A stretch of DNA of 64,000 bases from Streptomyces sp. Tu6071 (GTDB lineage Bacteria; Actinomycetota; Actinomycetes; Streptomycetales; Streptomycetaceae): NCBI RefSeq assembly GCF_000213055.1, contig NZ_CM001165.1, positions 3,866,945-3,930,944 on the forward strand, in the 5' to 3' direction. Every line of letters starts with the position of its first letter. The stretch's first letter is position 1. The notes under the pieces were generated by a model. That model was not told the origin of the DNA. It did no database searches and saw nothing but the letters and a program-made list of their open reading frames with translations. This document shows, in pieces, positions 17,369 through 26,928 of the stretch. The position numbers were made by a program, and so were the translations under genes.

Positions 17369-18835
17369 TCAGCCCTGGACGCGCGCCATCCACGCCTCGA
17401 CCTCGTCCGAGGTGCGCGGCAGCGCGGCCGACAGGTTCCGGTTGCCGTCCTCCGTGACGACGAGGTCGTCCTCGATCCGCACGCCGATGCCCCGGTACTC
17501 CTCCGGCACGGTGAGGTCGTCGGCCTGGAAGTAGAGGCCCGGCTCGACCGTCAGGCACATGCCCGGCTCCAGGACGCCGTCCTTGTACGTCTCGGTGCGG
17601 GCCACCGCGCAGTCGTGCACGTCGAGACCGAGCATGTGCCCGGTGCCGTGCAGCGTGAAGCGGCGCTGGAGGCCCAGTTCGAGCACGCGGTCGACGGGGC
17701 CTTCCAGGAGGCCCCACTCGACGAGCCGCGTGGCGAGCACGCGCTGCGCGGCCTCGTGGAAGTCCGCGTACTTGGCACCGGGGCGCACGGCCGCGATCCC
17801 GGCCTCCTGCGCCTCGTACACCGCGTCGTAGATCTTGCGCTGGAGCGCGGTGAAGGTCCCGTCGATCGGCAGCGTGCGCGTCACGTCGGCCGTGTAGAGG
17901 GTGTGCGTCTCGACCCCGGCGTCGAGGAGCAGCAGCTCACCGGCGCGGACGGGGCCGTCGTTGCGGACCCAGTGCAGCGTCGTGGCGTGCGGTCCCGCGG
18001 CGCAGATCGAGCCGTAACCGATGTCGTTGCCCTCGACGCGGGCGCGGAGGAAGAAGGTGCCCTCGATGTAGCGCTCGGAGGTGGCCTGCGCCTTGTCGAG
18101 CACCTTCACGACGTCCTCGAAGCCGCGCGCGGTCGCGTCGACGGCCTTCTGGAGCTCGGCGATCTCGAAGGCGTCCTTCACGAGGCGCGCCTCGGAGAGG
18201 AAGACGCGCAGCTCCTCGTCCCGCTCGCCCGTCACCTTGTCGGTGAGCGCGGCCTCGATGCCCGCGTCGTAGCCGCGCACGACCCGCGCCGGGCCGCTCG
18301 CCTCGCGCAGCGCGTCCGGCAGTTCGCGGACGTCCTTCGCCGGGATGCCGAGCAGCTTCTCGGACTCGGTGAGGGAGTTCCGGCGGCCGACCCACAGCTC
18401 GCCCTGGCCGTCGAGCCAGAACTCGCCGTTCTCACGGTTCGAACGGGGCAGCAGGTAGACGGTGGCCTCGTGACCGCTCGCCGTCGGCTCCAGCACGAGG
18501 ACGCCGTCCTGCGTCTGGTCGCCCGTGAGGTACGCGTACTCGACCGAGGAGCGGAAGGGGTAGTCCGTGTCGTTCGAGCGGACCTTGAGGTTGCCCGCCG
18601 GGATCACGAGCCGCTCACCGGGGAAGGCGGCCGACAGCCCGGCGCGGCGCGCGGCGGTCTCCGCGGCCTGCGGGATCGGCTTCAGGTCGTGCAGCTCCGT
18701 GTCGGCCCAGCCGGTCCGCATGCTCTCCGCCAGCTCGTCCGAGACGTTGCGGTAGAGGCCGTTCTTGCGCTGCTTGATCGCCTCCTCCTCCGACCCGTCC
18801 TCGGTGCTCGGAACCTGCTGTCCGCCGTCCTGCAT
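17369..18835 (-). CDS. pepP: Xaa-Pro aminopeptidase (aminopeptidase P, M24B)
   Basis: This 488-residue cytoplasmic metallopeptidase removes N-terminal residues before proline. The N-terminal domain (to about residue 200) is followed by the pita-bread catalytic domain with metal ligands in LLLDAGVETHTLYTADVTRT (Asp, Asp), HGTGHMLGLDVHD (His), LTVEPGLYF (Glu) and GIGVRIEDDLVVT (Glu). The ATG at 18835 follows AAGGAGA at ideal spacing; longer frames upstream lack coding character. Confidence 0.92.
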   Translation of the reverse strand: MQDGGQQVPSTEDGSEEEAIKQRKNGLYRNVSDELAESMRTGWADTELHDLKPIPQAAETAARRAGLSAAFPGERLVIPAGNLKVRSNDTDYPFRSSVEYAYLTGDQTQDGVLVLEPTASGHEATVYLLPRSNRENGEFWLDGQGELWVGRRNSLTESEKLLGIPAKDVRELPDALREASGPARVVRGYDAGIEAALTDKVTGERDEELRVFLSEARLVKDAFEIAELQKAVDATARGFEDVVKVLDKAQATSERYIEGTFFLRARVEGNDIGYGSICAAGPHATTLHWVRNDGPVRAGELLLLDAGVETHTLYTADVTRTLPIDGTFTALQRKIYDAVYEAQEAGIAAVRPGAKYADFHEAAQRVLATRLVEWGLLEGPVDRVLELGLQRRFTLHGTGHMLGLDVHDCAVARTETYKDGVLEPGMCLTVEPGLYFQADDLTVPEEYRGIGVRIEDDLVVTEDGNRNLSAALPRTSDEVEAWMARVQG

Positions 18836-19017
18836 GGGCTGTCTCCTTATACGAACGCCTGATGCGGCCATCGTACGGTTGTCCGCACTTCCGGCCAGGG
18901 CGTGCGGGAGGGCGCGCGGAGCGCGCGCGGGCGGAGGGCGACCAACTCCGGTACGGACTCCGCTCGTCCCGGCGCGGTGGCGGGGCGGCTGTGAGCAGGG
19001 CCACAGGACAGCGCGCA

Positions 19018-19033
19018 TGTTTCACGTGAAACA
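19018..19033. other. parS: parS site (perfect 16/16)
   Basis: TGTTTCACGTGAAACA matches the Streptomyces ParB consensus exactly, in the gap upstream of pepP. Confidence 0.92.
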
Positions 19034-19055
19034 TCGCAAGAGGGGCCATCGGCGA

Positions 19056-19071
19056 TGTTCCATGTGAAACA
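19056..19071. other. parS: parS-like site (14/16)
   Basis: TGTTCCATGTGAAACA differs from the consensus at two positions and lies 22 bp after a perfect site. Confidence 0.65.
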
Positions 19072-19176
19072 TCGCCGATCCCGGCTCCCGGCTTCCGGTT
19101 CTCCGGCTCTCGGCTCTCGGGCTTCCGGCTCCCGGCTTGCGGCTCCCGGCTTCCGTTCTCGGCTTCCGGCTGCGGC

Positions 19177-20607
19177 TCAGTCGAAGGTCAGGACCAGGAG
19201 TGCCAGGTCCTCCCCGGTCGGCAGGGCGCGCTCCGGCAGCAGGCGCTCCAGGAGATGGTCCGCGAGCGCCCCCGGATCGCGCCGCAGCCGCAGCGGGCTG
19301 CCCGCCGCCGCCGCGTGGAGCCGTGCGAAGGCGCGGTCGGTGGTGTCGCCCGTGGCCCGCAGCAGCCCGTCCGTGTAGAACACGAGCGACTCGCCGGGCT
19401 CGGGCCGGACCTCGACGCTCGGCGCCTCCCAGCAGCTCAGCATCGTGAGCGGCGCCGAGACGCTGCTCTCCAGGTACTCGACGCGGCGCGGGCCGATCAG
19501 GAGCGGCGGCGCGTGCCCGGCCCCCGCGAAGCGCAGCCGCCTGCCGTCCTGGCCGAGGTGCGCGTAGAGCGCGGTCGCGCTGCGGCCCGGCTCACTGAGC
19601 CGCAGGACGAGTTCGAGGTCGGCGAGCACCGCCGCCGGGTCCTCGCCCTGGAGCACCGCGTACGCGCGCAGCGCCCCGCGCAGCCGCGCCGCCGCGGCGA
19701 GCGCCTCGGGACCGTCGCCGCTCGCGGTCCCCACCGCGAGCCCGCACCCGCCGTCGGGCAGCGTCAGCGCCTCGTACCAGCTTCCGGCACCGCCGGGACC
19801 GGCGAGCCAGCGGCCCGCGAGGCGCGCGCCGGGAACGCGGGGCAGCGTCCCGGGGCCGAGGTGCGCGCGCAGGGCCGCCGTCTCGCGTACGGCGGTGTCC
19901 TGCGCGCCGAGCGCCACGAGATGGCTCGCGGCCTCGCGCGCGTACAGCGAGAGGAGGCGGCTCTGTCGCGAGGAGGGAGCGGTCGGCACGGGGAAGGACC
20001 ACAGTGCCGAGGCGAAGACACGCTCCGCGTCGCAGAGCGGCACGGCGTACGTGGCGGCACAGCCCAGGCTCCGCGCCACGGCGGCGCAGCGCGGGTCGAG
20101 CCCGGGTTCGGCGAGCAGGTCCCTGCGGGTCACGGGCACGCCGGTGCCCGCCGCGAGCAGTGCGCCGTGCGAGGTGCACTCCTCGGGCAGCGCCTCCAGG
20201 CGGCCGAGTTCGCCGCGGTCCAGGCCGTGGCCGTGGAGGCGGGCGGGATGGGCCGCGGCGTGGGTGAAGCGGACCAGCCCGCGCTCCGCGCCGAGCAGGA
20301 CGGCGCCCGCGCGCAGGAGTTCGCCGAGGGCGTCCTCGGTGGTACGGGTGCGGTGCAGCCGTTCGCTCAGCTCGTGGAGCGTGCTGAGGTCGAGCAGCCA
20401 GGAGGCGAGGCGCTCCTGGAGGGTGAGGGACGCGCGGGCCGGGATGCCGCTCGCCCGGGACTCCCCGGCGCCCGGAGCGCTCGCGGGGGAGGGGAGCGAG
20501 GCGTCGGCGGAGGACTCGGCCGACTCGGCCGGAGTGTCGGCATTGTGGGCGGGGGAGGGATTCGGGGAGTGGGTTCCGGCCACTTTCGGGGCGGGCGGGG
20601 TGCTCAT
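19177..20607 (-). CDS. GAF-PP2C (SpoIIE-type) serine phosphatase
   Basis: This 476-residue protein starts with a Ser/Ala/Pro-rich tail. A GAF-like sensor domain (about residues 90-235) follows, then a PP2C/SpoIIE domain with GSWYEALTLPDGGCGLAVGTASGDGPEA, FAGAGHAPPLLI, VFYTDGLLRA and a C-terminal DLALLVLTFD. These match the metal-binding and core motifs of phosphatases that dephosphorylate anti-anti-sigma factors. The expected catalytic aspartate of motif VxGDxxGxG is altered (GTASGDG), so activity is not certain. The ATG at 20607 is chosen because the frame upstream is low complexity. Confidence 0.8.
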   Translation of the reverse strand: MSTPPAPKVAGTHSPNPSPAHNADTPAESAESSADASLPSPASAPGAGESRASGIPARASLTLQERLASWLLDLSTLHELSERLHRTRTTEDALGELLRAGAVLLGAERGLVRFTHAAAHPARLHGHGLDRGELGRLEALPEECTSHGALLAAGTGVPVTRRDLLAEPGLDPRCAAVARSLGCAATYAVPLCDAERVFASALWSFPVPTAPSSRQSRLLSLYAREAASHLVALGAQDTAVRETAALRAHLGPGTLPRVPGARLAGRWLAGPGGAGSWYEALTLPDGGCGLAVGTASGDGPEALAAAARLRGALRAYAVLQGEDPAAVLADLELVLRLSEPGRSATALYAHLGQDGRRLRFAGAGHAPPLLIGPRRVEYLESSVSAPLTMLSCWEAPSVEVRPEPGESLVFYTDGLLRATGDTTDRAFARLHAAAAGSPLRLRRDPGALADHLLERLLPERALPTGEDLALLVLTFD

Positions 20608-21488
20608 GGTGTCCGGCTCTCTGGCAGGTGCCGGTGGCGCGTCAGCATCGCAAACCCCCAAAGTGTGCTGCGGCTGGGCGAGAGATTCACATCTACACGG
20701 GTACGTCACGGCATGTCCAGCATTGTCCGGTGCTGTTTCCCGGTGTCCGTGGCCCCGGCAACGGGGTGCGCGCAGGGTGGCCGCGGGGCGTGCATTCCGT
20801 CGTGGGACGCCAGGTTGGCCGGAAAAAGAGGTGTGGACAGGGGGCTGGGGTCGACTGGGGGAGTTCGCCCTCCGGCGACGCCGGAATGCGAACGGCGCTC
20901 GGGGAGCGTCACCGAAGTCGCTCGGGGTACTTACGTGGATGAGGGCGGCGACCCAGTGGGGGCTGGGCCGGAACCCTGTGACGCGCGGAAGGCGTCCTGA
21001 ACGACAGCACAACGGGGCGGTACGGCACGGAGCCCGGCACGAGACGCCGGGGTCCTGGCCGACCGGGGCTGGGGCCCGCCGGGGCGGGCGGGCCCACCAC
21101 CGGCCCGGACCACGACCGGCCCGCGGCCGGCCCGCCGGGCACGGGGCCCCGGCGCGGGCGACGTACGCATCCGCCCCGCGCGACCACGTACGACAGCGAC
21201 ACGTACGACAGCGACCACGTACGACTCCGCCCGACGCGCGCACCGCGAACAGCACGGGGCCGCCCTCGCGTCGGACCGCACCAGGCGCACGTACGACAGC
21301 ACCAGACGCACGCCCGGCGACCGGGCCGCGCTTCCCCGCCCGGGAACCGCACCGGCACCGCACGCACCACCGGCACCGCAGGCACCATCCGCGCCGCAGG
21401 CAGCTCCCTGGCGCGGGCAACGGCAGGCAAGCGATCCGCACCGCAGTGGTGCGGCTCCTCGGCGTCCCACGGAAAGGAACGAGCGCGC
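20608..21488. other. 880-bp divergent intergenic region
   Basis: No supported gene lies between the phosphatase (minus) and the PrimPol protein (plus). The stretch near 20640-20760 has lower GC and probably holds promoters for both. From 21180 to 21310 a short unit, ACGTACGACAGC, recurs four times with variable spacing, and from 21340 to 21410 a CCGCACCGGCACC-type repeat occurs. Function is unknown. Confidence 0.5.
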
Positions 21489-22235
21489 ATGCGTGAGATC
21501 CCCGGAAAGCACCGCAGCTCAGGGCCGGGCCGTACGGACGGCCCCGGCAACCCCGAGGCCGCCGCCCTCTTCGCGACGCGCTGGAAATGGCCGGTCCTGC
21601 CGGGGGCCGGTACCCGCCCCGCGCGCCGCGCGCCGCACCCCGCGCTGCGCGCCGCCGAGCGCTGCGCCTGCCCCGACGCCTTGTGCGCCGGGCCGGGCGC
21701 GCACCCCTTCGAGCCGGGGCTGCTCGCCGCGACGACCGATCCGCGCATGGTGGCCTGGTGGTGGCGGGAGCGCCCGCAGGCCCCCGTCCTGCTCGCGACG
21801 GGCGAGGGCGAGGCGCCCTGCGCGCTGAGCGTGCCCGCCGCCGTGGGCCCGGCGACGCTCGCGGCGCTCGACCGCGAGGGGGTGCGCCTCGGCCCCGTCG
21901 TGGCGGGCCCCGACCGCTGGGCGCTGCTCGTCGCCCCGTACGACCTCGCCCGCCTCGGCGCGCTGCTCTACGCGATGGACAGGGTCCCCGGCGCGCTGCG
22001 CTTCCACGGCAGCGGCGGCTACCTCGTCCTGCCGCCCTCGCGCACGGGGGCGGGGACGACGGGCTGGGCGCGCGGACCGCTGCCGGAGCGGGACGGCGCG
22101 GCGGGGGTCACCGCGGGAGCGCGGCCGGGCGCGCGCGGTGCGACGGCGCGGCCGTGGCTGCCGGAGGTGGAGACGCTGCTCGGGCCGGTCGTGGAGACGC
22201 TCACCCGGCCGGGGGTCAACGCGCCGGAGTTCTGA
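21489..22235 (+). CDS. bifunctional DNA primase/polymerase (PrimPol)-domain protein, chromosomal
   Basis: This 248-residue protein begins its domain with AAALFATRWKWPVLPGAG and contains a Cys cluster (CACPDALCAGPGAHPFEPG) like the one seen in actinobacterial PrimPol-N proteins. The later segments RVPGALRFHGSGGYLVLPPS fit the domain end. The expected acidic catalytic pair is not evident, so it may be a regulatory or inactive version. The ATG is preceded by AAAGGAACG. Similar lone proteins are common in Streptomyces; their role is unknown. Confidence 0.65.
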   Translation: MREIPGKHRSSGPGRTDGPGNPEAAALFATRWKWPVLPGAGTRPARRAPHPALRAAERCACPDALCAGPGAHPFEPGLLAATTDPRMVAWWWRERPQAPVLLATGEGEAPCALSVPAAVGPATLAALDREGVRLGPVVAGPDRWALLVAPYDLARLGALLYAMDRVPGALRFHGSGGYLVLPPSRTGAGTTGWARGPLPERDGAAGVTAGARPGARGATARPWLPEVETLLGPVVETLTRPGVNAPEF

Positions 22236-22382
22236 GCGCGGAGGCGGGCGGGGCGGGGCCGTATCGGGGGAGCGGTCCGGACCGGGGAAGCCGGTCCCTG
22301 GGACGTGGTGGCGCGCGGGACGGCGCGGTTCCGTGACGGGGCGCCGCGGCGGGCCTCGTGACCTGCGTCCGGACATGGAAGG

Positions 22383-22422
22383 GCCCGGTTGCTGGCGACG
22401 GGGGATGCACCAGCAACCGGGC
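22383..22422. terminator. terminator after the PrimPol-like gene
   Basis: Perfect 13-bp arms GCCCGGTTGCTGG / CCAGCAACCGGGC with a 14-base loop lie in the 318-bp gap between two convergent genes (22236-22553). An AT-richer stretch follows it. Nothing else is seen in the gap. Confidence 0.75.
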
Positions 22423-22553
22423 TAATTGAACGGTAACAAGAGATCGCCGGTTCGCAAATTCGGTCTCATCCGTTCGGGCCCGGTCTCAAGCGGACTTTAC
22501 CTTCGGGTGTGACCGGACTCACGCGGCAGGCGTCGAGCGACCGGCGTCGTGCG

Positions 22554-23528
22554 TCAGTTGAGCGTGACCTGGCGGTTGGTGAGACCGGCGCGGGCGCGTC
22601 GCTCCTCGGCGGTGAGCGGCGTCGTCGCGGCGAGTGCCGTGTCGAGGCGCTCGGCGAAGGCGGCGGCGGGCTTCTCGGTGTCCGCGGCGCTCATCGTGCT
22701 CGGCAGGTCCCAGACCGGCACGGTCAGCCCGTGCGCGCGGAACGAGCCGACGAGCCGGGTGCCCTCGCCGAGCGAGGACTCACCGGCGGCGTGCAGCCGC
22801 GCGAGCGCGTCGAGCAGCCGCTCCTCGGGCACGGTCGTGACCCACCGCAGGTGGTTCTTCTCCGGCACCTCGCACCAGTACGCGGCGTCGACGCCGCTCA
22901 GCCGCACGGTCGGCACCGCCGCCGCGTCGGCGCGCTCCAGCGAGGCCGTGACCTCGGCGGAGGCGTTCTGCGCCTCGCCCTCGGGCAGCCAGAAGGCGAA
23001 GCCCTCGTGCACCTCGGGAACGAACGGCGCGTCGAGGTCCAGGAGGTCCTGGAGGCGCGGGCCGTCGACCGGCGCGCGGCGCGCCTCGACCGGGTTGCCC
23101 GGCTCGGCGGCGAGCGCGCGGCGCAGCGTGTCGGCGAGGTCGCGGCTCAGGTCGCCCGAGGCGGTGTCGTTCTGGAGGCCGAGCAGGACGGAGCCGTCCT
23201 CGCGGCGCAGCGCGGGCCAGGCCATCGGCAGCACGGTCGCGAGCGTCACGGCGGGCACGCCCTCGGGCAGCCCGCCCGCGAGCCGGAGCGGCACGGTCGC
23301 GGCCGGCACGAGTTCACGCAGCGCGACCCAGTCGGCCTCGCCGGGCAGCCCCTCGAACGGGCGGCTGACGAGCTCGGTCGCCGCCTGCGCGGCGGCGCGC
23401 CCGTGACACGCCTTGTACCGGCGGCCCGAACCGCACGGGCAGGGCTCCCTCGCCCCGACCACCGGCACCTCACCGCCCGCGAACGCGGTGCTCGCCTTGC
23501 CCTTGGACTGCGGGCGCTTCTTGGCCAT
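22554..23528 (-). CDS. SEC-C motif protein (DUF5926-like)
   Basis: This 324-residue protein has a zinc-binding SEC-C motif near the N-terminus: REPCPCGSGRRYKACHG. That motif occurs in SecA and in many unrelated proteins. The remaining 280 residues form a conserved actinobacterial domain of unknown function with no membrane segment. The start MAKKRPQSKGK is typical for this family and its ATG lies at 23528. It is convergent with the PrimPol-like gene. Confidence 0.75.
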   Translation of the reverse strand: MAKKRPQSKGKASTAFAGGEVPVVGAREPCPCGSGRRYKACHGRAAAQAATELVSRPFEGLPGEADWVALRELVPAATVPLRLAGGLPEGVPAVTLATVLPMAWPALRREDGSVLLGLQNDTASGDLSRDLADTLRRALAAEPGNPVEARRAPVDGPRLQDLLDLDAPFVPEVHEGFAFWLPEGEAQNASAEVTASLERADAAAVPTVRLSGVDAAYWCEVPEKNHLRWVTTVPEERLLDALARLHAAGESSLGEGTRLVGSFRAHGLTVPVWDLPSTMSAADTEKPAAAFAERLDTALAATTPLTAEERRARAGLTNRQVTLN

Positions 23529-24357
23529 CGTCGGTGTTCTCCCGTCACGGCTCGGCAGGTACGGCGGCGAGCCTAACGCCTCGGCCCTTTCCGGCCGCAC
23601 GCACTCGAACGGGTGAACGGGAGCGGGGGTGGGAGCGGGGGGTCGGGGATGGACGTTGGGGTGGGTGAGGGCTTTGGCGGGGGGCGGCAGGGGGCGGGTG
23701 GGGCTGTGGGGTGGTGCGGGGTGGGCCGGGGCAGCGGGGTCGGTGCGGGGTGGCGCGGCGTTGCGGGCTGGTGCGGGCGGGTGGCCCGGCGGCTCGCCAA
23801 GACGGTCGGGATTCGGGCAGAGGGACGGGGGCAGGGTGCCCGAGCGGGCACGGGAGTGGGAAGTACGGGGGTGAGCGCGGCCGGGGATGCGGCGTGCGGG
23901 GTGCGGCACCCGGGAGGGACGAGCCGTTCGGGACGAGCCGTTCGGGCGTCCGTGCGAGGGGTGTGCGATCGGCGCGGGCGGGGTCAGCCTGCCCAGGCGC
24001 GCGGTGCCGGGTGCGGCTCGCGCTGCCGAGGGTGCGATCAGCCGTACGGAAGGACCTGGCCGCTTCTGCCGGCTCGTCGCTCGTTCGGGGCTCGCGCCTC
24101 GTTCGGGGCTCGCGCCTCGTTCGGGACCCGGCCCTCACTCGGCAGTTCGGCCCCGGGCTCCCGGACCCGGCTGGGGCTCAGCCCTCACGGAAGGCTCTGC
24201 TCTCACGGAAGGCTCCGCCCTCACCGCAGGCTCCCCCCTGGGCCGCAGGCGCGACCACCACCGCACGCTCGTCTCCGCGAACGCCGGGTCTTCGCCCCCG
24301 GCTCAGCCAGCCGCCAAGGGTTAGCGCCCCCCTGGTTCGCCCCGCCGAGGCTTCGGT
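23529..24357. other. 829-bp low-complexity gap with short tandem repeats
   Basis: No supported gene. The left part (23610-23900) is strongly G-rich on the plus strand. At about 24067-24123 a unit CTCGTTCGGGGCTCGCGC is repeated, and at about 24175-24235 CTCACGGAAGGCTC is repeated. These look like slippage-expanded DNA. The promoter of the SEC-C gene must lie at the left edge. Confidence 0.5.
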
Positions 24358-25104
24358 TCAGCTCGCTCCGCCGAAGCGTGGCGTCCCGTACGGGGAGCCT
24401 CCGAAGCCGCCCCCGCCGAAGCCGCCTCCGCGACCGAAGCCCTTGCCCCGGCCGAAGCCGCTGCCCCCGCTGAGGCTGCCGCCGTTCCCCCTGCGGCCTC
24501 CACCGCCCCCGGCGGCCTCCGGCTCCGTGTCCCCGAAGCCGGTCTCGTCGAGCCCCAGGTCCGCGAGGCCCGGGACGCCCGCCGCGCCGGTGACGCGGCT
24601 CGCGAAGTCCTCGGCGCGGTGGTCGTCCGGCGAGAGCGTGGCCCACACGGTGACCTCGCCGTGCGGTTCGTCCCGGACGCCCCACTTCTCCGCGAGAGCC
24701 GTCACGATGCCGAGCCCCCGGCCGCCGTGCGCGCTCACGGACGGGGTCGAGGGAACGGGCCGGGTGGGCCCGCCGCCGTCCGTGACCTCGACGGTCAGCC
24801 GACCGCCGGGCGTCACCTCCCAGGCGGCGAGGACGTCACCCTCCTCGAACTCCTCCGCACCCGGCCGCGCCGTCTCCTCGGGCAGCGGTCTGCCGTGCCG
24901 ACAGGCGTTGCTGAGCAGTTCGGAGAGGACGAGAAGCGCGTCGTCGATCACCGGGTCCGGCACTCCGTGCCCGGTCAGCTCGTCCCGCAGCCGATGCCGT
25001 GCCCTGCGTACGCCCGATGGACCGTGCGGTACGGCCATGCTCGACGACGCGGGCACCTCTTGTGCGACCACCGTTGCCACCCCCGGAACCTCCTTCACCC
25101 CCAC
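24358..25104 (-). CDS. HATPase (anti-sigma-type kinase) with Gly/Arg-rich tail
   Basis: This protein of up to 248 residues carries a GHKL domain: N-box LSELLSNACRHG, G1 VTDGGGP and G2 HGGRGLGIV. After the domain come about 60 residues of Gly/Arg/Phe repeats (GFGRGKGFGRGGGFGGGGFGG), an unusual disordered tail for this family that could bind RNA or self-associate. The start may be 25104 or the ATG at 25038. No cognate antagonist gene is adjacent. Confidence 0.78.
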   Translation of the reverse strand: MGVKEVPGVATVVAQEVPASSSMAVPHGPSGVRRARHRLRDELTGHGVPDPVIDDALLVLSELLSNACRHGRPLPEETARPGAEEFEEGDVLAAWEVTPGGRLTVEVTDGGGPTRPVPSTPSVSAHGGRGLGIVTALAEKWGVRDEPHGEVTVWATLSPDDHRAEDFASRVTGAAGVPGLADLGLDETGFGDTEPEAAGGGGGRRGNGGSLSGGSGFGRGKGFGRGGGFGGGGFGGSPYGTPRFGGAS

Positions 25105-25549
25105 GCCAGGGAGTCAATGCCCCCCTGGACTGGACCGGAAACCGGCCAACGGCCGCAGTCCGGAGGCATTCGCCCCGGCCACCACGGAGCGGATGCGCCG
25201 GAGCACTCCGCGTACATGACAGCCCGTCCCGGCAGACAGCGGTTACCACGAGCGGACGGGCCCGCTCGGTTCCGTACCGGGCACGCGGCCGACGCTCCGC
25301 GCCCACGCCACCCCCGGTGTCCTGCGAACATGCCCGCGTCATATGCACGGGGCGCTCACCTGGGAGACCCCGCCCGCCCCGGGCGCCCGCACCCCGCGCA
25401 CGCCCGGCGCCCCTCCCCGTCCCCCACCCACCGCTCCCCCACCCGGGACCCGCCCAAATCCCCCCCGCCCCGCACGCAAGACGATTTCCGGCCGCCGGCA
25501 CCACCGTCCCGGCCTCTCGGGCGGTGTCGTGGCGGGCCCCGCCGTCGTC
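25105..25549. other. intergenic region without recognised gene
   Basis: This 445-bp gap lies between two minus-strand genes. The right half is a C-rich low-complexity tract (about 25370-25490). The left part has more mixed composition and probably carries the promoter of the HATPase gene. No coding frame is convincing. Confidence 0.5.
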
Positions 25550-26401
25550 TCAGCGGCCGAGCTGCTGGAGCACCGCCCGGGGCCGGTTCGTGATCACCGC
25601 GTCGACACCGAGCCGCACGCACAGATCCACGTCCGCCGGATTGTTGACGGTCCACACGTGCACGGGGTGCCCCGCCTCCTGCATGCGTGCCACGTACGCG
25701 GGGTGATTGCGGACGAGCCGGATGCTCGGGCCTGCGATCCGCACCCCCGGGGGCAGGCGGCCCTCGCGGTGCCGGGGGGACGCGAACTGGGTGAGGTGCA
25801 CGGTCGGCAGGAGCGGCGCGAGCGCCTGCACGCGGTGCAGCGAGCGCGCCGAGAAGCTCATGACCCGTACGGGTGAGGGGGCGGTCCGGAAGGGATCGTC
25901 CGTGCCCTCCCCGTCCTCGGCGACCCCCGTCTTGCCCGTGAGCCCGAAGCGTTCGAGAAGGTGGATGAGGCGCTCCTCCACCTGCCCGGCCCAGCGGGTC
26001 GGGTGCTTCGTCTCGACGGCGAGTTCGAGGCGCCGCCCCGAGGCGTTCGTGTCGACGAGCAGTTCGAGCAGGCGTTCGAGGGTGAGGACGGAGGTGGTCT
26101 CCGGGTCCCAGTCCGGCGACTCCTCGGCCTCGTCCCGGCCCTTCCAGGAGCCGAAGTCGAGCGCGGCGAGTTCGGCGAGTTCGAGCGCCGAGACGGCGCC
26201 GCGCCCGTTCGAGGTGCGGTTGACCCGCCGGTCGTGGACGCACACGAGGTGCCCGTCCGCGGTGAGGCGGACGTCGCACTCCAAGGCGTCGGCGCCCTCC
26301 TCGATGGCCCGCGCGTAGGCCGCGAGCGTGTGTTCGGGCGCCGCCTCGGAGGCGCCGCGATGGGCGACGACCTGGGGGGTGTGGTGTCGAGCGTCGGTCA
26401 C
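25550..26401 (-). CDS. glycerophosphodiester phosphodiesterase
   Basis: This 283-residue GDPD-fold enzyme hydrolyses glycerophosphodiesters. VVAHRGASEAAPEHTLAAY gives the first His-Arg and Glu, ALECDVRLTADGHLVCVHD supplies Glu, Asp and the second His, and HVWTVNN is the conserved late motif. No signal peptide is seen, so it is probably cytoplasmic. GTG at 26401 is preferred to the 26-residue upstream extension, which is low complexity. Confidence 0.88.
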   Translation of the reverse strand: MTDARHHTPQVVAHRGASEAAPEHTLAAYARAIEEGADALECDVRLTADGHLVCVHDRRVNRTSNGRGAVSALELAELAALDFGSWKGRDEAEESPDWDPETTSVLTLERLLELLVDTNASGRRLELAVETKHPTRWAGQVEERLIHLLERFGLTGKTGVAEDGEGTDDPFRTAPSPVRVMSFSARSLHRVQALAPLLPTVHLTQFASPRHREGRLPPGVRIAGPSIRLVRNHPAYVARMQEAGHPVHVWTVNNPADVDLCVRLGVDAVITNRPRAVLQQLGR

Positions 26402-26928
26402 GCGGCCATGCTCCCATCGCACCCCCCACCCCCGCGCGGCACACGAGGCGGCCGGGGGTACCGCCGCTCCTTCGCGCATGCTCCGGTGCTTCTTTCACGC
26501 GGGTGCCCGCGCCAGGGCCTGTCCGCAGGGTGTACGGGGCGTGTACGCGCCCTGTGCGGGGCCTGGCAGGGGGCGCGCGCGGGGGGCGTGCGGGGGTGTT
26601 TGATGGGGGCGTACTGGTGCACGTCCGGAGTTTTCCGGGGCGCACTCCAGTCGGGTTCCCGCAGGGAATCCGCTGGGCCGAAGGGTGTGCTCGCGGTGAT
26701 GATCGACATGACGCGTACACACAGGGTCGGCTTACAGTGCCCTGACGTGCGGTGGGAAAAGCTGACCGCAGACGAACGACTGTGGACGACGATCGTGCGC
26801 AACGATCGAGAGACCACTACCGGCGCTCCGGCGCCGGGCGGGTGGACGGTTCGCCGGGAGGCGGCCGGGCACCCACTCGTGGGACCCGTACAGACCGTGG
26901 GACCGCCGTGACCGAGGAGACTGAGCCC
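26402..26928. promoter_or_regulatory. divergent intergenic region upstream of the protease
   Basis: This 527-bp region separates GDPD (minus) from the HtrA-like gene (plus). It contains an imperfect long inverted repeat at about 26510-26575 (GCCAGGGCCTGTCCGCAGGG and partner GCCCTGTGCGGGGCCTGGC). A mixed-composition stretch at 26690-26770 is a likely promoter site. No gene is supported. Confidence 0.45.

Larger units (their letters stand above)
18836..19176. other. intergenic region with two ParB sites
   Basis: The 341-bp gap between the two minus-strand genes holds a perfect parS (19018-19033) and an imperfect one (19056-19071). After them comes a run of short repeats of the type CCGGCTCCCGGCTTGCGGCT at about 19080-19170. 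The pepP promoter should lie at its left end. No gene is supported. Confidence 0.6.
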
